64,000 bases of DNA from Bog-473 sp963704355 (GCA_963704355.1 OY969891.1:806001-870000), one strand, 5' to 3'; shown: positions 50,599 through 58,826, numbered from the stretch's first letter. Program-made: numbers and translations. Notes: a model not told the origin generated them from the sequence alone.

Positions 50599-51510
50599 TC
50601 AACTTGCCTGTCGGAATCGCTCGTAGCGGATCTCGACCAGGTCCGCACTGGGGCGGTCCTCCTGGAGACGCGGGACTAGGAGCGCCGAGCCATGGCACTC
50701 CTGTAACCCGTGGCGGAGCATCGGGCCGTCCTTCTTGGTGAGGATGTCACCGCGCACCTCGACGACCAAATCGGGACGGATGCCGAGGATATTGCGATCG
50801 AACGCAGCGTGGTGGATCTTGCACAGCGACAAGCCATTCGGCACCACCGGATCGCCGAGCGGGTCGGTGTCCGGGACGATGTGGGCCGCGTCAAGCAGCT
50901 CGCCTTCGTGGAGACGGCAGATGGCGCATCTCGTGCGGTAGGCGGCGATGACTCGGTTCCGGAAGCGGGACTGGTGGAGTCGCTTGCGTACCTCCTGGGT
51001 TATGTAGGCGCGCCTGGCCTCATCGACGACGAGGGGGCGCAGATCGGGTCCGAGGACGTCGGCGTTCTCGAACGCGATGGTGAACGTGAGCGAGTCACGA
51101 TCATCGTCGTGCACGAAGACGGGCCAGAACGGTTCGTAGAGCCCCTTGGCCACCCCCGAGAACCAGATGAGGGGAATCCCCTCCGACCAGGCTCGCCGGA
51201 GTCCGCGGTTCTCTCGGTGCATCACGTCATCGCCGCGGTAGCGATAGCGAAGGAGCCCATCTGGGCCGACTTCGTCCTCGTAGGGTCGGGCCCGATCTGG
51301 CCGTTCCGGCGTGGTCCGGATGGAAAGAGGAATGTCCATGCCTGCAGGGATGAAGATGCCCTGCTGGGAGACGAGGTGCACCGTCCTCCCTCTGAAGGCA
51401 AAGCCCTTCGTCAGGATGGCGTAGGGGACGAGCTCTCCATAGCGCTCGACGAGGTCATGTAGGTGGGTGAAGGCGGTCCGGCGGATGAGCTGGTCGAGTT
51501 CTGGTTCCAT
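50599..51510 (-). CDS. HNH endonuclease
   Basis: A 303-residue protein from ATG 51510 (a longer open frame to 51654 has no family-like sequence). The C-terminal HNH_2-type nuclease is clear: CAICRLHEGELLDAAHIVPD, then NGLSLCKIHHAAFDRNILGI, with zinc Cys residues and H-N-H ligands. The N-terminal 190 residues are unlike known domains (TFTIAFENADVLGPD). Likely a restriction-type nuclease, perhaps for modified DNA, given its defence neighbours. Confidence 0.85.
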   Translation of the reverse strand: MEPELDQLIRRTAFTHLHDLVERYGELVPYAILTKGFAFRGRTVHLVSQQGIFIPAGMDIPLSIRTTPERPDRARPYEDEVGPDGLLRYRYRGDDVMHRENRGLRRAWSEGIPLIWFSGVAKGLYEPFWPVFVHDDDRDSLTFTIAFENADVLGPDLRPLVVDEARRAYITQEVRKRLHQSRFRNRVIAAYRTRCAICRLHEGELLDAAHIVPDTDPLGDPVVPNGLSLCKIHHAAFDRNILGIRPDLVVEVRGDILTKKDGPMLRHGLQECHGSALLVPRLQEDRPSADLVEIRYERFRQAS

Positions 51511-51563
51511 TACTGCGGCACAAGGTAGCGAAGGAGAGGGCGAAAGAGATCTGGGGGATGACC

Positions 51564-51900
51564 TCAGCCGTTGAAGATACCGGTGGGGTCTTCGTCGATT
51601 TCGAGGAGCAGCTTGGCAAGGGACCTCGGTCGGATGTCCTCGTACGGGTGCCATTTGCCGTTACGGTCCGCGCCCAGTACAGAGACCATCTCGACGTCTC
51701 GGCCGAGTAGCGGAGCTGGGCGAACGGGACGTCGATCCACTCGGCGCCCCGGCCGTCCCAGGATGGACGGCTCTGGGCGAGCGTCACCGAATGTGCCGCG
51801 GATTTTGTGGACGACCGCATTGCTCTGCAAATTCGGCAGGTGACTCCTCGGCGCAGAACCGCCTGATCCGTTCGAGGCCGACGTCGGGGATGGCGGCCAT
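51564..51900 (-). pseudogene. DUF3024 gene with two frameshifts
   Basis: Three frames together rebuild a DUF3024 protein: MAAIPDVGLERIRRF from ATG 51900, then SVTLAQSRPSWDG and FAQLRYSAETSRWSLYWA in a second frame, then NGKWHPYEDIRPRSLAKLLL in a third, ending TGIFNG. The breaks lie near 51820 and 51680. Either a decayed gene or sequencing indels. Confidence 0.75.
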
Positions 51901-52072
51901 GATTTCACGATATGACCCCGGGTAATGATCCGTTGGGCTCTGGATCGCGGGCGCCTACCTACCCTCGGAACCCTGAATAGTTCTGACTCTTAAGTGAGAT
52001 CTTTATCACGTACCCCTCAGCTTCGGACACACCGAATTTCGGGTCGGCCTGAACCACCGAGTGATGGACCCA

Positions 52073-52840
52073 TTACCTCGGGGGACCGACCAAGATGTCG
52101 AAGGCAGCGCGGGCTTCCAGTCGCGCTTGCTCACCGAAGCGCTCCCAGGCCACGTCGCCATCATCCTCGAGCCGTGGACGTAATGACGACAGCAGCTCAA
52201 GATCAGCGTCGTTCAGCTGCGGACGGGCATCGACCGGATCCTCGAGCACCGACAACATGTCCACGAGGTCTTGTACGTGGCGAGGTTGGTTGACCGTCCT
52301 CTGGTCAATGGCGGCAGCCGCCTTGACCACGATGGCTCCTGGCAGCAAGGGCACTCGGATCCTAACGTCATATGCATCGACGTCATAGGTGATCAACACC
52401 TCCTCGGACACCTGCAGAGCGCGGCGGCCGCCAGGGATGGCCAAGCTCTGAACTCCGTTGACCGACTTCAATTCGTCGTCAGTGGCGTCCTCGGGGCAAA
52501 GCACGTCGATCTGTCCCTGACCTGTCGAGTTGGTGAATGTGCAGCGGGCAAACTCCTCACCCCCGAACGACTCGATCGGTTGGAAGCCGAAGCTCCTCAG
52601 CTCGTTGATGACTTTGGCGAGAAGGGATGGGCTTGAGCAGATGTCGACGAGGATGTCAGCGTCTTTGGTCTCCTCAGCCCGATCGACCGTGCGACCCGTC
52701 ATGCGACAAGCGATGAGCACCATCATTCCGCCCACCAGACACCAACTGTCAGTGCTTAGGTGTGTCGAAATGGCGCCGATCGCCCGCAAGACGCCGTGGT
52801 GCCGAGGCAGAAGTGACTGAGTGAGGTCAATCTCACGCAA
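52073..52840 (-). CDS. Nucleotidyltransferase-fold protein (AbiEii/MNT-like toxin candidate)
   Basis: A 255-residue protein from TTG 52840, chosen because it overlaps the end of the HTH gene by 8 bp; ribosomes must reinitiate. The NTase core reads CLVGGMMVLIACRMTGR, then RAEETKDADILVD with a GG and D-x-D-type acidic pair, and QIDVLCPEDA. It fits AbiEii/type IV-like toxins that modify tRNA or proteins. Its partner is the HTH gene upstream, as in AbiE systems. Confidence 0.72.
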   Translation of the reverse strand: MREIDLTQSLLPRHHGVLRAIGAISTHLSTDSWCLVGGMMVLIACRMTGRTVDRAEETKDADILVDICSSPSLLAKVINELRSFGFQPIESFGGEEFARCTFTNSTGQGQIDVLCPEDATDDELKSVNGVQSLAIPGGRRALQVSEEVLITYDVDAYDVRIRVPLLPGAIVVKAAAAIDQRTVNQPRHVQDLVDMLSVLEDPVDARPQLNDADLELLSSLRPRLEDDGDVAWERFGEQARLEARAAFDILVGPPR

Positions 52841-53483
52841 AAACGCGACCGCCCTTGAGTCGGTCGAGCAAAGTGTCGGCGGCCCGGTCCTGGGCGTCAG
52901 CCAGATCAAGCCACGCCACCCATCCATCGACATATCGCCGGTCTTCGGCAAAGGGCCAGGCCGCATCATCGACGATGTGAAGGTGCAGGTTCGCACCTTC
53001 GACCACTTCTCTCGCAGTGAGTTCGCGTAGGAGGTTGTGTTTTTCGCTGGCTCGAACATAGGCATCAACGACGCTGCCCTCATCGACAGGTACGCCGAGA
53101 TGGCCCGCTGCGGGTCGACCCCCAATGACAGCGCGGGGATCCTCCTGCAGCCGGCGAAGCAGACTGGGGTGAACGTAGAGTTCGAGATGCCTGGCTCTCG
53201 ACCGGAGCCGTCGACGGAGCCGATCGAGATCCGCAGGGTCGCTGAAGGCGCCCAGCATCTTCCCGTGATCGAAGAGCTTCCACGCCGATGCCTGCGCCAT
53301 GGGTCGGCCGGGCTCGCGCCACATGTTGCGGTCAACCGCTCGCACGCTGGGGGCCGGGACCGCCCACTGATGCCCGATGCGCTCAGCTGGAAGCTGTCCT
53401 TTGAGGACCATCGCTTGAGCCCGGCGTCGGGAGACGCCGAGACGCACCGCTGCTTCCTCGAGGGTGAGCAGGTCTCCTGGCAT
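52833..53483 (-). CDS. HTH regulator of the nucleotidyltransferase pair
   Basis: A 216-residue protein from ATG 53483, which lies at the predicted transcription start. It opens with an excisionase-type HTH, LTLEEAAVRLGVSRRRAQAM, and continues with RRLRSRARHLELYVHPSLLRRL and a long helical, acidic C-terminus. In AbiE-type modules the HTH antitoxin represses its own operon; here it precedes the NTase. Classical AbiEi differs in length, so this may be a variant or separate family. Confidence 0.7.
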   Translation of the reverse strand: MPGDLLTLEEAAVRLGVSRRRAQAMVLKGQLPAERIGHQWAVPAPSVRAVDRNMWREPGRPMAQASAWKLFDHGKMLGAFSDPADLDRLRRRLRSRARHLELYVHPSLLRRLQEDPRAVIGGRPAAGHLGVPVDEGSVVDAYVRASEKHNLLRELTAREVVEGANLHLHIVDDAAWPFAEDRRYVDGWVAWLDLADAQDRAADTLLDRLKGGRVFA

Positions 53484-53518
53484 GGCATTTATTGTACCAA
53501 CCTTGGAATAATAAACAA
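53483..53518 (-). promoter_or_regulatory. Leaderless promoter of the HTH-NTase pair
   Basis: On the minus strand TTGTTT (53518-53513), 16 bp, TACAAT (53496-53491), then 7 nt to ATG 53483. No Shine-Dalgarno is present. Confidence 0.6.
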
Positions 53519-53565
53519 CCATCTCAGGTCAACTCCGTCCCTGTCTTCCACCAGAAAGTATCGAA

Positions 53566-53598
53566 TTGTACCTGTCAGTACTCACTAGTACTAGACAG
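53566..53598 (+). promoter_or_regulatory. Promoter and dyad operator before the ParB-like gene
   Basis: TTGTAC (53566-53571), 17 bp, TACTAG (53589-53594). A dyad CTGTC-AGTACT-cact-AGTACT-a-GACAG (53572-53598) covers the spacer and the -10, a probable self-regulatory operator. The gene itself has GAGAGGAGA before ATG 53643. Confidence 0.65.
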
Positions 53599-53642
53599 TA
53601 TCATGTAGTTCTGCTACAGTCGCTGGGGAGAGGAGATCCACC

Positions 53643-54659
53643 ATGAGCGAACAGACCGAAATGACAGAACACATTCGGATCCAAGACCGGGACGTGCCGT
53701 TTGAAAGGTCACGACTTGCAGTCAACCAACTGACCCTGGACCCGAAGAACCCAAGAATCCAGTACTTGATCGGCCGACAGGCCGAGCCCATTACCGATAA
53801 GCGACTCGACGAACTCCTGTGGGCCAAGGACCAAGTCAAGGCGCTCTCACAGTCGATCAAACAAAATGGCGGTGTCTATGACCCAATCATCGTGCAGAAG
53901 CTCGACGGCCGGTATCTGGTCCGTGAGGGCAATAGCCGAACGGTTGCGACAAGGCATCTCTCCGAACAGCACCCCAACGATGAACGGTTCTTCACAATTC
54001 CGGCGATGGTCTTCGACGAGGCATTGAACGACGATGATCTCGCAGTTCTCCTCGCCGACATGCACGTCGCAGGGAAGATCCGCTGGGACGCGTACGAACA
54101 GGCCAAACACGTCGCCACGCTCTATGAGGTTCACGGGAAGACCTATGACTGGCTCGCCAACCATCTTCGTCTTAGCAAATCAAGAATTACCCAGCAACTG
54201 AAGGCGTACAAGTGGACGACGGACTATCTCGAAGGAAGGCCGGACCAGCGCAACCTGGACAAGTTCAGTTTTTTCGAGGAGATCGCCAAGAAGAAGGACC
54301 TCGCCGAACGTTACTCGGAGGACCTCGAATTCCAACAAGAGTTCAAGCAGTGGCTCGAGGATGGACGGCTCACCGATGCGCGGCAGGTCCGAAATCTCAA
54401 TAGCATTCTCGCCAACAACCAGGCGACCATGATCCTTGCCGAACAGGGCTACGCAGCTGCCGCCGCTGTATTGATCCGCGAGGATCCATCGCTAGGGAGC
54501 GATATCTACGACGCCGTGAAGAGAGCCACGGATAGGTTGGCCAAGGCTCCCGCCGATGAGATCCGCGATCTCGGAACAAATAAACAGAAACTTCTGATGC
54601 TCCGGAATCTCCGTAGGGCAATCGATGACCTCGCGACCTTGGCGGAGGTCGAACTGTGA
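53643..54659 (+). CDS. ParB/Srx-domain protein heading a three-gene operon
   Basis: A 338-residue protein. The N-terminal ParB/sulfiredoxin-like fold is visible: LAVNQLTLDPKNPRIQYL, ALSQSIKQNGGVYDPIIV, YLVREGNSRTVATRHL (the ExGxxR box that binds nucleotide in ParB-like enzymes). An HTH follows (TYDWLANHLRLSKSRITQQL). No ParA is present, so segregation is unlikely. ParB-fold enzymes with the ENxR-type box act as CTPases or nucleases in several conflict systems. The stop overlaps the HNH start. Confidence 0.85.
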   Translation: MSEQTEMTEHIRIQDRDVPFERSRLAVNQLTLDPKNPRIQYLIGRQAEPITDKRLDELLWAKDQVKALSQSIKQNGGVYDPIIVQKLDGRYLVREGNSRTVATRHLSEQHPNDERFFTIPAMVFDEALNDDDLAVLLADMHVAGKIRWDAYEQAKHVATLYEVHGKTYDWLANHLRLSKSRITQQLKAYKWTTDYLEGRPDQRNLDKFSFFEEIAKKKDLAERYSEDLEFQQEFKQWLEDGRLTDARQVRNLNSILANNQATMILAEQGYAAAAAVLIREDPSLGSDIYDAVKRATDRLAKAPADEIRDLGTNKQKLLMLRNLRRAIDDLATLAEVEL

Positions 54660-55039
54660 GCGCCCCGTTCGCGCGCCTGAATCGAACCGTCCGCCTTAGG
54701 TCGGGCTCGAGTGTCCGCAGTTCCTCCCCAAGCATTCACACCGATACAACGCCCATTAGCACTGATACGCGAATCTTCGTCTGGCAGCGCGACCGAGGCA
54801 GGTGTCGGAACTGTGGGGCTAAGCAGAATCTTCATTTCGACCATGTGATCCCGCGTTCATGGGGCGGATCAGGTACGGCTGAAAATGTGCAGGTGCTCTG
54901 CGCTCAATGCAACCAGCAGAAGGGGGCCAGTTTGGTAGATGGGGGCTCTTCGCAAAGCGGAGAAGGACCTCGCCACTCGTCAGCACCGGCTTCCGAGTGC
55001 CCGCCAGTGGCCCATCTTGATGAAGGGAGAAGCGCGTGA
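54656..55039 (+). CDS. Small HNH endonuclease of the ParB-like operon
   Basis: A 127-residue protein starting at GTG 54656, overlapping the ParB-like stop (GTGA). HNH core: RCRNCGAKQNLHFDHVIPRSWGG, then VQVLCAQCNQQKG, with two CxxC zinc knuckles. The N-terminal 40 residues and Ser/Pro-rich C-terminus are disordered. It would be the DNA-cutting effector of the operon. Confidence 0.83.
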   Translation: MSAPFARLNRTVRLRSGSSVRSSSPSIHTDTTPISTDTRIFVWQRDRGRCRNCGAKQNLHFDHVIPRSWGGSGTAENVQVLCAQCNQQKGASLVDGGSSQSGEGPRHSSAPASECPPVAHLDEGRSA

Positions 55040-55923
55040 CCGACCGTGAGTTGAAGACAGGATGGGACGAGTTCCTGTACTGGGCGGCGAAGTTCGTCTC
55101 GCAACCCAGCTTCGAGGAAGATGAGCGCACCTACAAAATCAGAGCCGTCGAGCCATTCACGGAAGCGATGTTCCGACTAAGCGATGGAACCTGGGATGAG
55201 CCCCTACGTCGCGGTTTCCAGAACAAGGACAACAATATCGTTGACTGGCGGGCAGCCCAGAGGTTCCTCGACTGGGCCAAGATAGATAGGTCGTCTGCCG
55301 CAGAGGCGCTGGCGGTACTCTGGTCCGAAGACGCCGCGCATGGATCCGAGCGGGTCGACGCCTTCAACGAACTCCTGCCGGCTGAGGTCCTGTCCCGACC
55401 GGGGGTGCTTTGCAATCTGGCGGCGTACCTCCTAGGGGCAAAGGATCCAATCAGGTGGCCAAATTTCAGAGTTACCGTCCTCGACCTCGCGTACGAGCTC
55501 GCCAGATACCCGGCCGTCCCAAAGAAGAGCTCTCCGGGAGAGCATTATGGCCATGCCCTGTCGTTCTTCGACGCGATGATCGAGGAGGCGAGCACTCGCG
55601 GAGTGCCCGTGCATGACCGCCTCGACGCGCAGGGGGTGATGTGGGTCATTGCCGGCGGCGGCGAGAGAGGACCCTACGACTTGAGTCATGAGGAATGGGG
55701 GGAACTTGACGCGTTCGTGAAGGTTCCATCCACGATCCGCAAGGAGCAAACCAAGAAGGCGAGAACACCGCCAAAGCAAAACAAGAGGCCGACTATAACG
55801 ATCTGTCCGCTCTGCGTTAATGACGATGAGGTCCGGCTCTTAGGACCCGACGGGGATAGATGGCTGTTCGAGTGCGAAGGAGGAGTCGGGCATCCCGATC
55901 CTTATCAGTTCTCCTCCTCCTAA
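55036..55923 (+). CDS. Unknown protein of the ParB-HNH operon; McrB N-domain-like segment
   Basis: A 295-residue protein, GTG 55036 overlapping the HNH stop. The stretch FLDWAKIDRSSAAEALAVLW...YLLGAKDPIRWPNFR...HDRLDAQGVMWVI recalls the N-terminal recognition region of actinobacterial McrB-like AAA proteins (RLDAQ-x-VW motif), but no AAA motor follows. A C-terminal Cys pair, ICPLC, with a later Cys may bind zinc. It could be the sensor for modified DNA in this operon. Similarity recalled, not searched. Confidence 0.6.
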   Translation: MTDRELKTGWDEFLYWAAKFVSQPSFEEDERTYKIRAVEPFTEAMFRLSDGTWDEPLRRGFQNKDNNIVDWRAAQRFLDWAKIDRSSAAEALAVLWSEDAAHGSERVDAFNELLPAEVLSRPGVLCNLAAYLLGAKDPIRWPNFRVTVLDLAYELARYPAVPKKSSPGEHYGHALSFFDAMIEEASTRGVPVHDRLDAQGVMWVIAGGGERGPYDLSHEEWGELDAFVKVPSTIRKEQTKKARTPPKQNKRPTITICPLCVNDDEVRLLGPDGDRWLFECEGGVGHPDPYQFSSS

Positions 55924-56048
55924 TCCGTACGCTGCTGGGCAGCGACGTCTCGCCGATCTCCCGGTGTTGCGTAATCGAGGGAGGCTCGACTCCGACGTTG
56001 TAGTGGTGACTTCTGACCACAGAGTTATAAGGCGCAGATGCGCTTTTT

Positions 56049-56069
56049 TGAGAACCGTCGTGAGAACCA
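56049..56069. promoter_or_regulatory. Integrase arm-type sites, right end
   Basis: TGAGAACC (56049-56056) and GTGAGAACCA (56060-56069) repeat the motif pair of 21403-21423. Spacing is 12 bp here against 11 bp on the left. Confidence 0.6.
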
Positions 56070-56210
56070 TAGGACTATGAAAGGCTGGAAATGGCTGTCA
56101 TCATGTGTCATATGGCGGCCACTGCGCAGCAGTCATTAGTCCAGCTCAGAGGTAATAAATGGCACCCGTAGACAACCTTTGTCACCGCTCGTCATTTGAT
56201 CAAATGAGCG

Positions 56211-56231
56211 CTACGGATCAGAAGGTCGGGG
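56211..56231 (+). repeat. attR-type direct repeat
   Basis: CTACGGATCAGAAGGT, identical to bases 21303-21318 of tRNA-Arg, and one mismatch over 21 bp. The sequence after it does not continue as a tRNA T-arm. Confidence 0.8.
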
Positions 56232-56281
56232 CCCTCGCTGCCCGGAAGGCCTTAAGCGGGACATCCAGTTAACTTCGTGAG

Positions 56282-57775
56282 ATGGCACGCGAAGTAGTGA
56301 CGGGGTACTGCTGGCCGCAATCGGTGAGCGCAGGCGAACAGGTCGGCCTGCACATGTCGTCTTCAGGGGGGCGGCCTGTGCGCGTCGAAGTGGCACGGGT
56401 CGGCGGCCGACGCGAGGTCGTGTTTCGTTCCGACGCCACAGCGGTCGATGGGCACCAGACGCCGAAGGACGCTTCGTCGAAGGGGTGTGGGTGGCCCGTC
56501 GCACTCGCGCTGGACGTCGGGCCGACCTGGAGGTCGGGCTACTACGAGGTCGTCATGGAGATCAGCGTCGGCGAGAAGGTCCGGCGCGACTACGCCTTCT
56601 TCGTGGTGCGTCCCGCCCCCAGGATGCGCATCGTGCTGGCGCTGACGACCAATACGTGGCACGCCTACAACGACTTTGGCGGACCGAACCTCTATACCGG
56701 GGGCACCCAGGTGTCCATGCAGCGGCCGATGGCGGCGGGCTACCTCTACAAGCCGCCGGGCAAGGGGCGCCGCGTGACGGGGACGGGTGCGCCTGACCCG
56801 CAGAATGCCGCTCACGTCGGCTACATCCAGCTCAACCATCTATCCGGCTGGGCCGGGTCGGCGGGCTGGCCCGACTGGGAGCTGCCGTTCATCGAGTGGG
56901 CCGAACGCGAGGGCTTCGACATCGGTGTGTGCACGAACGCCGACCTCGAGCAGCATCCAGAGGTGTTGGACGGCGCGAGTTTGTACCTCTCGGTCGGTCA
57001 CGACGAGTACTGGTCTCGTGGGATGCGCGACACCGTCGAAGCCTTCATCGCGCGCGGTGGCAATGCGGCGTTCTTCTCCGGTAACACCTCGCTGTGGCAG
57101 GTGCGCCTCGAGGGGGAGGACTACGACGTGATGGTCGGGTACAAGGGTTTCTTCAAGAACGATCCGCTCATGGGAACCGACCGCCAGGACGAGGTGACGA
57201 CGTTCTGGTCCGACGTGGTCGTCGGTCGCCCCGAGAACGAAATGACCGGCGTCTCGTTCACCCGTGGCGGTTATCACCGCATCGGTCGCAACGTCACCGC
57301 CGGCCTCGGTGGCTACACCTTGCACCGACCCGGTCACTGGATGTTCGAGGGCACCGGACTCGGCTACGGCGACGTGCTCGGTGCCGGCGCGACGGTCGTT
57401 GGCTACGAGTGCGACGGGTGCGTCTTCACCTACCGCGACGGGCTGCCGTACCCCACCGGCGAGGACGGGACGCCGTCGGGCTTCGAGATCCTCGGTACGT
57501 GCCCGACCCAACACTTCACGCGTGAGACAGCGCCTCGGCCGCCCAAGCCGCACGAGCCGAGCGAGTTGGAGTACATCGCATCACGCGTGTTCAGGACGCG
57601 CGAGCCCGAGGCCATGGAACGGATCCGCCACGGCCACGCCGTGCTGGGCGCCTCTACCAACGCCGCGGGTGCCACCGTGATGACCTCGGGGTCGACCGAC
57701 TGGGCGCACGGGCTGGCCGCACGAGACCCCCAAATCGAACGGATCACCCGGAACGTCCTGGCGCGGTTGGGGTAG
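56282..57775 (+). CDS. N,N-dimethylformamidase large-subunit-like protein
   Basis: A 497-residue protein of the N,N-dimethylformamidase beta-subunit-like C-terminal family. Conserved features are TTNTWHAYNDFGGPNLYTGG, LSGWAGSAGWPDWELPFIEW, VCTNADLEQHPEVLDGA, SVGHDEYWSRGMRDTVEAF, and GGNAAFFSGNTSLWQVR. The enzyme class hydrolyses amides with a mononuclear iron bound by Tyr/Glu; the real substrate is unknown. It is the first chromosomal gene beyond the mobile element. Confidence 0.85.
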   Translation: MAREVVTGYCWPQSVSAGEQVGLHMSSSGGRPVRVEVARVGGRREVVFRSDATAVDGHQTPKDASSKGCGWPVALALDVGPTWRSGYYEVVMEISVGEKVRRDYAFFVVRPAPRMRIVLALTTNTWHAYNDFGGPNLYTGGTQVSMQRPMAAGYLYKPPGKGRRVTGTGAPDPQNAAHVGYIQLNHLSGWAGSAGWPDWELPFIEWAEREGFDIGVCTNADLEQHPEVLDGASLYLSVGHDEYWSRGMRDTVEAFIARGGNAAFFSGNTSLWQVRLEGEDYDVMVGYKGFFKNDPLMGTDRQDEVTTFWSDVVVGRPENEMTGVSFTRGGYHRIGRNVTAGLGGYTLHRPGHWMFEGTGLGYGDVLGAGATVVGYECDGCVFTYRDGLPYPTGEDGTPSGFEILGTCPTQHFTRETAPRPPKPHEPSELEYIASRVFRTREPEAMERIRHGHAVLGASTNAAGATVMTSGSTDWAHGLAARDPQIERITRNVLARLG

Positions 57776-57830
57776 CGAACCACGAGCCCGTCCGCCGCAG
57801 TCGCGTGGGCGGCAGCGGGCGGCGTGTTCC

Positions 57831-58826
57831 CTAAGCGGTCGCGAGTTGGAGGCTGCGGACGATCTGACCGAACGACGCGATCGTGGGCGCCTCGGCGTAC
57901 CCCAGGTTGTGTTCGGTACAGAAGGCACGAACCAGCTCCTGGGCCCGTGCCAGGTTCGGTCGGGGCATCGTCGGAAAGAGGTGGTGCTCAATCTGATAGT
58001 TCAGGCCGCCGAAGACGAACCCGAGCCAGCGACCTCCCGAGAGGTTGCGGGCCGTGACGACCTGGCGTCGGGCGAAGCTCATCTCGGCGTCGTGCTCTAT
58101 GACCGGCATGCCCTTGTGGTTCGGGGCGAAGCTACAACCGAGATAGAGCGAGAACGCGGCCTGATGCACCGCAATGAACGCGATCGCCTTGAGCGGGGAG
58201 AGCACCCAGAACACCACCGTGAAGTAGAAGGCGGCATTCAGCGCGAGGAGCACGCCCTCGGTGACGACCGATCGATCCCGCCGGCGGTACAGGTCTTGGA
58301 AGCCCGAGACGTACAGCCCCGTGCTGCGCAGCAGCATCAGTGGGAAGAAGAGCTCGGCCTGGTACCGGTCGAGCCATCCCGCGAGGCCGCGCTGGTCGGC
58401 GCCCCCGGGGACGGCGACGCCGAGCCCGATGTCCGGGTCGCGCCCCAACTCGTTGGGGTGGGCGTGATGGGCACCGTGCTTGGGTACCCACCAGCCGAAG
58501 CTCATTCCGATCAGCCCGTTGCCGATCCCCAGCCCGAGCACGCGATTGGCGCGTCGGGACTCGAAGATCTGCCGGTGGCCCGCATCGTGACCGATGAAGC
58601 CGAGTTGGGTGGCGACCACCCCCAGGAACACTGCGATCCCGAGGGTGGCCCACGAGTCACCGAGGAGGAAGAACCCGACCCATCCGGCCACGAACGCGCC
58701 GACGGTGAGGACGACCTTGACCCAGTAGTAGCCGAGCCGGCGCTTGAAGAGCCCGGCCGCCCGGACGTCCATGGTCAGGTTGTGAAAGTCGCGAGGTCCT
58801 GCAATGGGCAGGGTGGCCGTCTCCAC
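57831..58826 (-). CDS. Fatty acid desaturase
   Basis: A 331-residue membrane di-iron desaturase. All three histidine boxes are present: HDAGH near residue 74, HGAHHAHPN, and QIEHHLFP near residue 276. Four hydrophobic segments surround them. QxxHH in the third box is typical of acyl-lipid desaturases. It introduces double bonds in membrane fatty acids; a cold shock protein gene follows upstream, which may or may not be related. Confidence 0.92.
   Translation of the reverse strand: METATLPIAGPRDFHNLTMDVRAAGLFKRRLGYYWVKVVLTVGAFVAGWVGFFLLGDSWATLGIAVFLGVVATQLGFIGHDAGHRQIFESRRANRVLGLGIGNGLIGMSFGWWVPKHGAHHAHPNELGRDPDIGLGVAVPGGADQRGLAGWLDRYQAELFFPLMLLRSTGLYVSGFQDLYRRRDRSVVTEGVLLALNAAFYFTVVFWVLSPLKAIAFIAVHQAAFSLYLGCSFAPNHKGMPVIEHDAEMSFARRQVVTARNLSGGRWLGFVFGGLNYQIEHHLFPTMPRPNLARAQELVRAFCTEHNLGYAEAPTIASFGQIVRSLQLATA

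Larger units (their letters stand above)
21303..56231. mobile_element. Integrative mobilizable element, about 34.9 kb, in tRNA-Arg
   Basis: The boundaries are direct repeats at 21303-21323 and 56211-56231 (16 bp perfect, CTACGGATCAGAAGGT; 20 of 21 extended). TGAGAAC arm-type repeats lie just inside both ends, and the integrase gene is adjacent to the tRNA. The cargo includes excisionase-like, ssb, a MobF relaxase, toxin-antitoxin modules and at least six putative defence modules. No T4SS, coupling protein or replication initiator was seen, so transfer would need a helper. Right of the second repeat the sequence no longer resembles a tRNA 3' half, so the old junction may have decayed. Confidence 0.82.
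55924..56281. other. Right end of the mobile element, no gene
   Basis: A 358-bp stretch without a convincing gene. It holds the right arm-type sites (56049-56069) and the right att repeat (56211-56231). ATTTGATCAAAT at 56194-56205 is a 12-bp perfect palindrome just before the att repeat. Confidence 0.6.

Noticed and set aside
51455..51820. 121-residue minus-strand frame read as a gene
   Set aside because: Only its middle is DUF3024-like; it is one frame of a frameshifted gene and is included in the pseudogene entry.
53643..54659. ParB as part of a plasmid partition system
   Set aside because: No ParA gene or centromere-like iterons nearby; the HNH and McrB-like partners suggest a conflict system instead.
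21345..56210. Type IV secretion or FtsK-like transfer genes on the element
   Set aside because: Every long frame was accounted for and none has VirB4, VirD4/coupling protein or FtsK motifs, so self-transfer is not claimed.
56211..56231. A second tRNA-Arg gene at the right end
   Set aside because: Only the anticodon-loop part is present; no acceptor, D- or T-arm. It is the att repeat.
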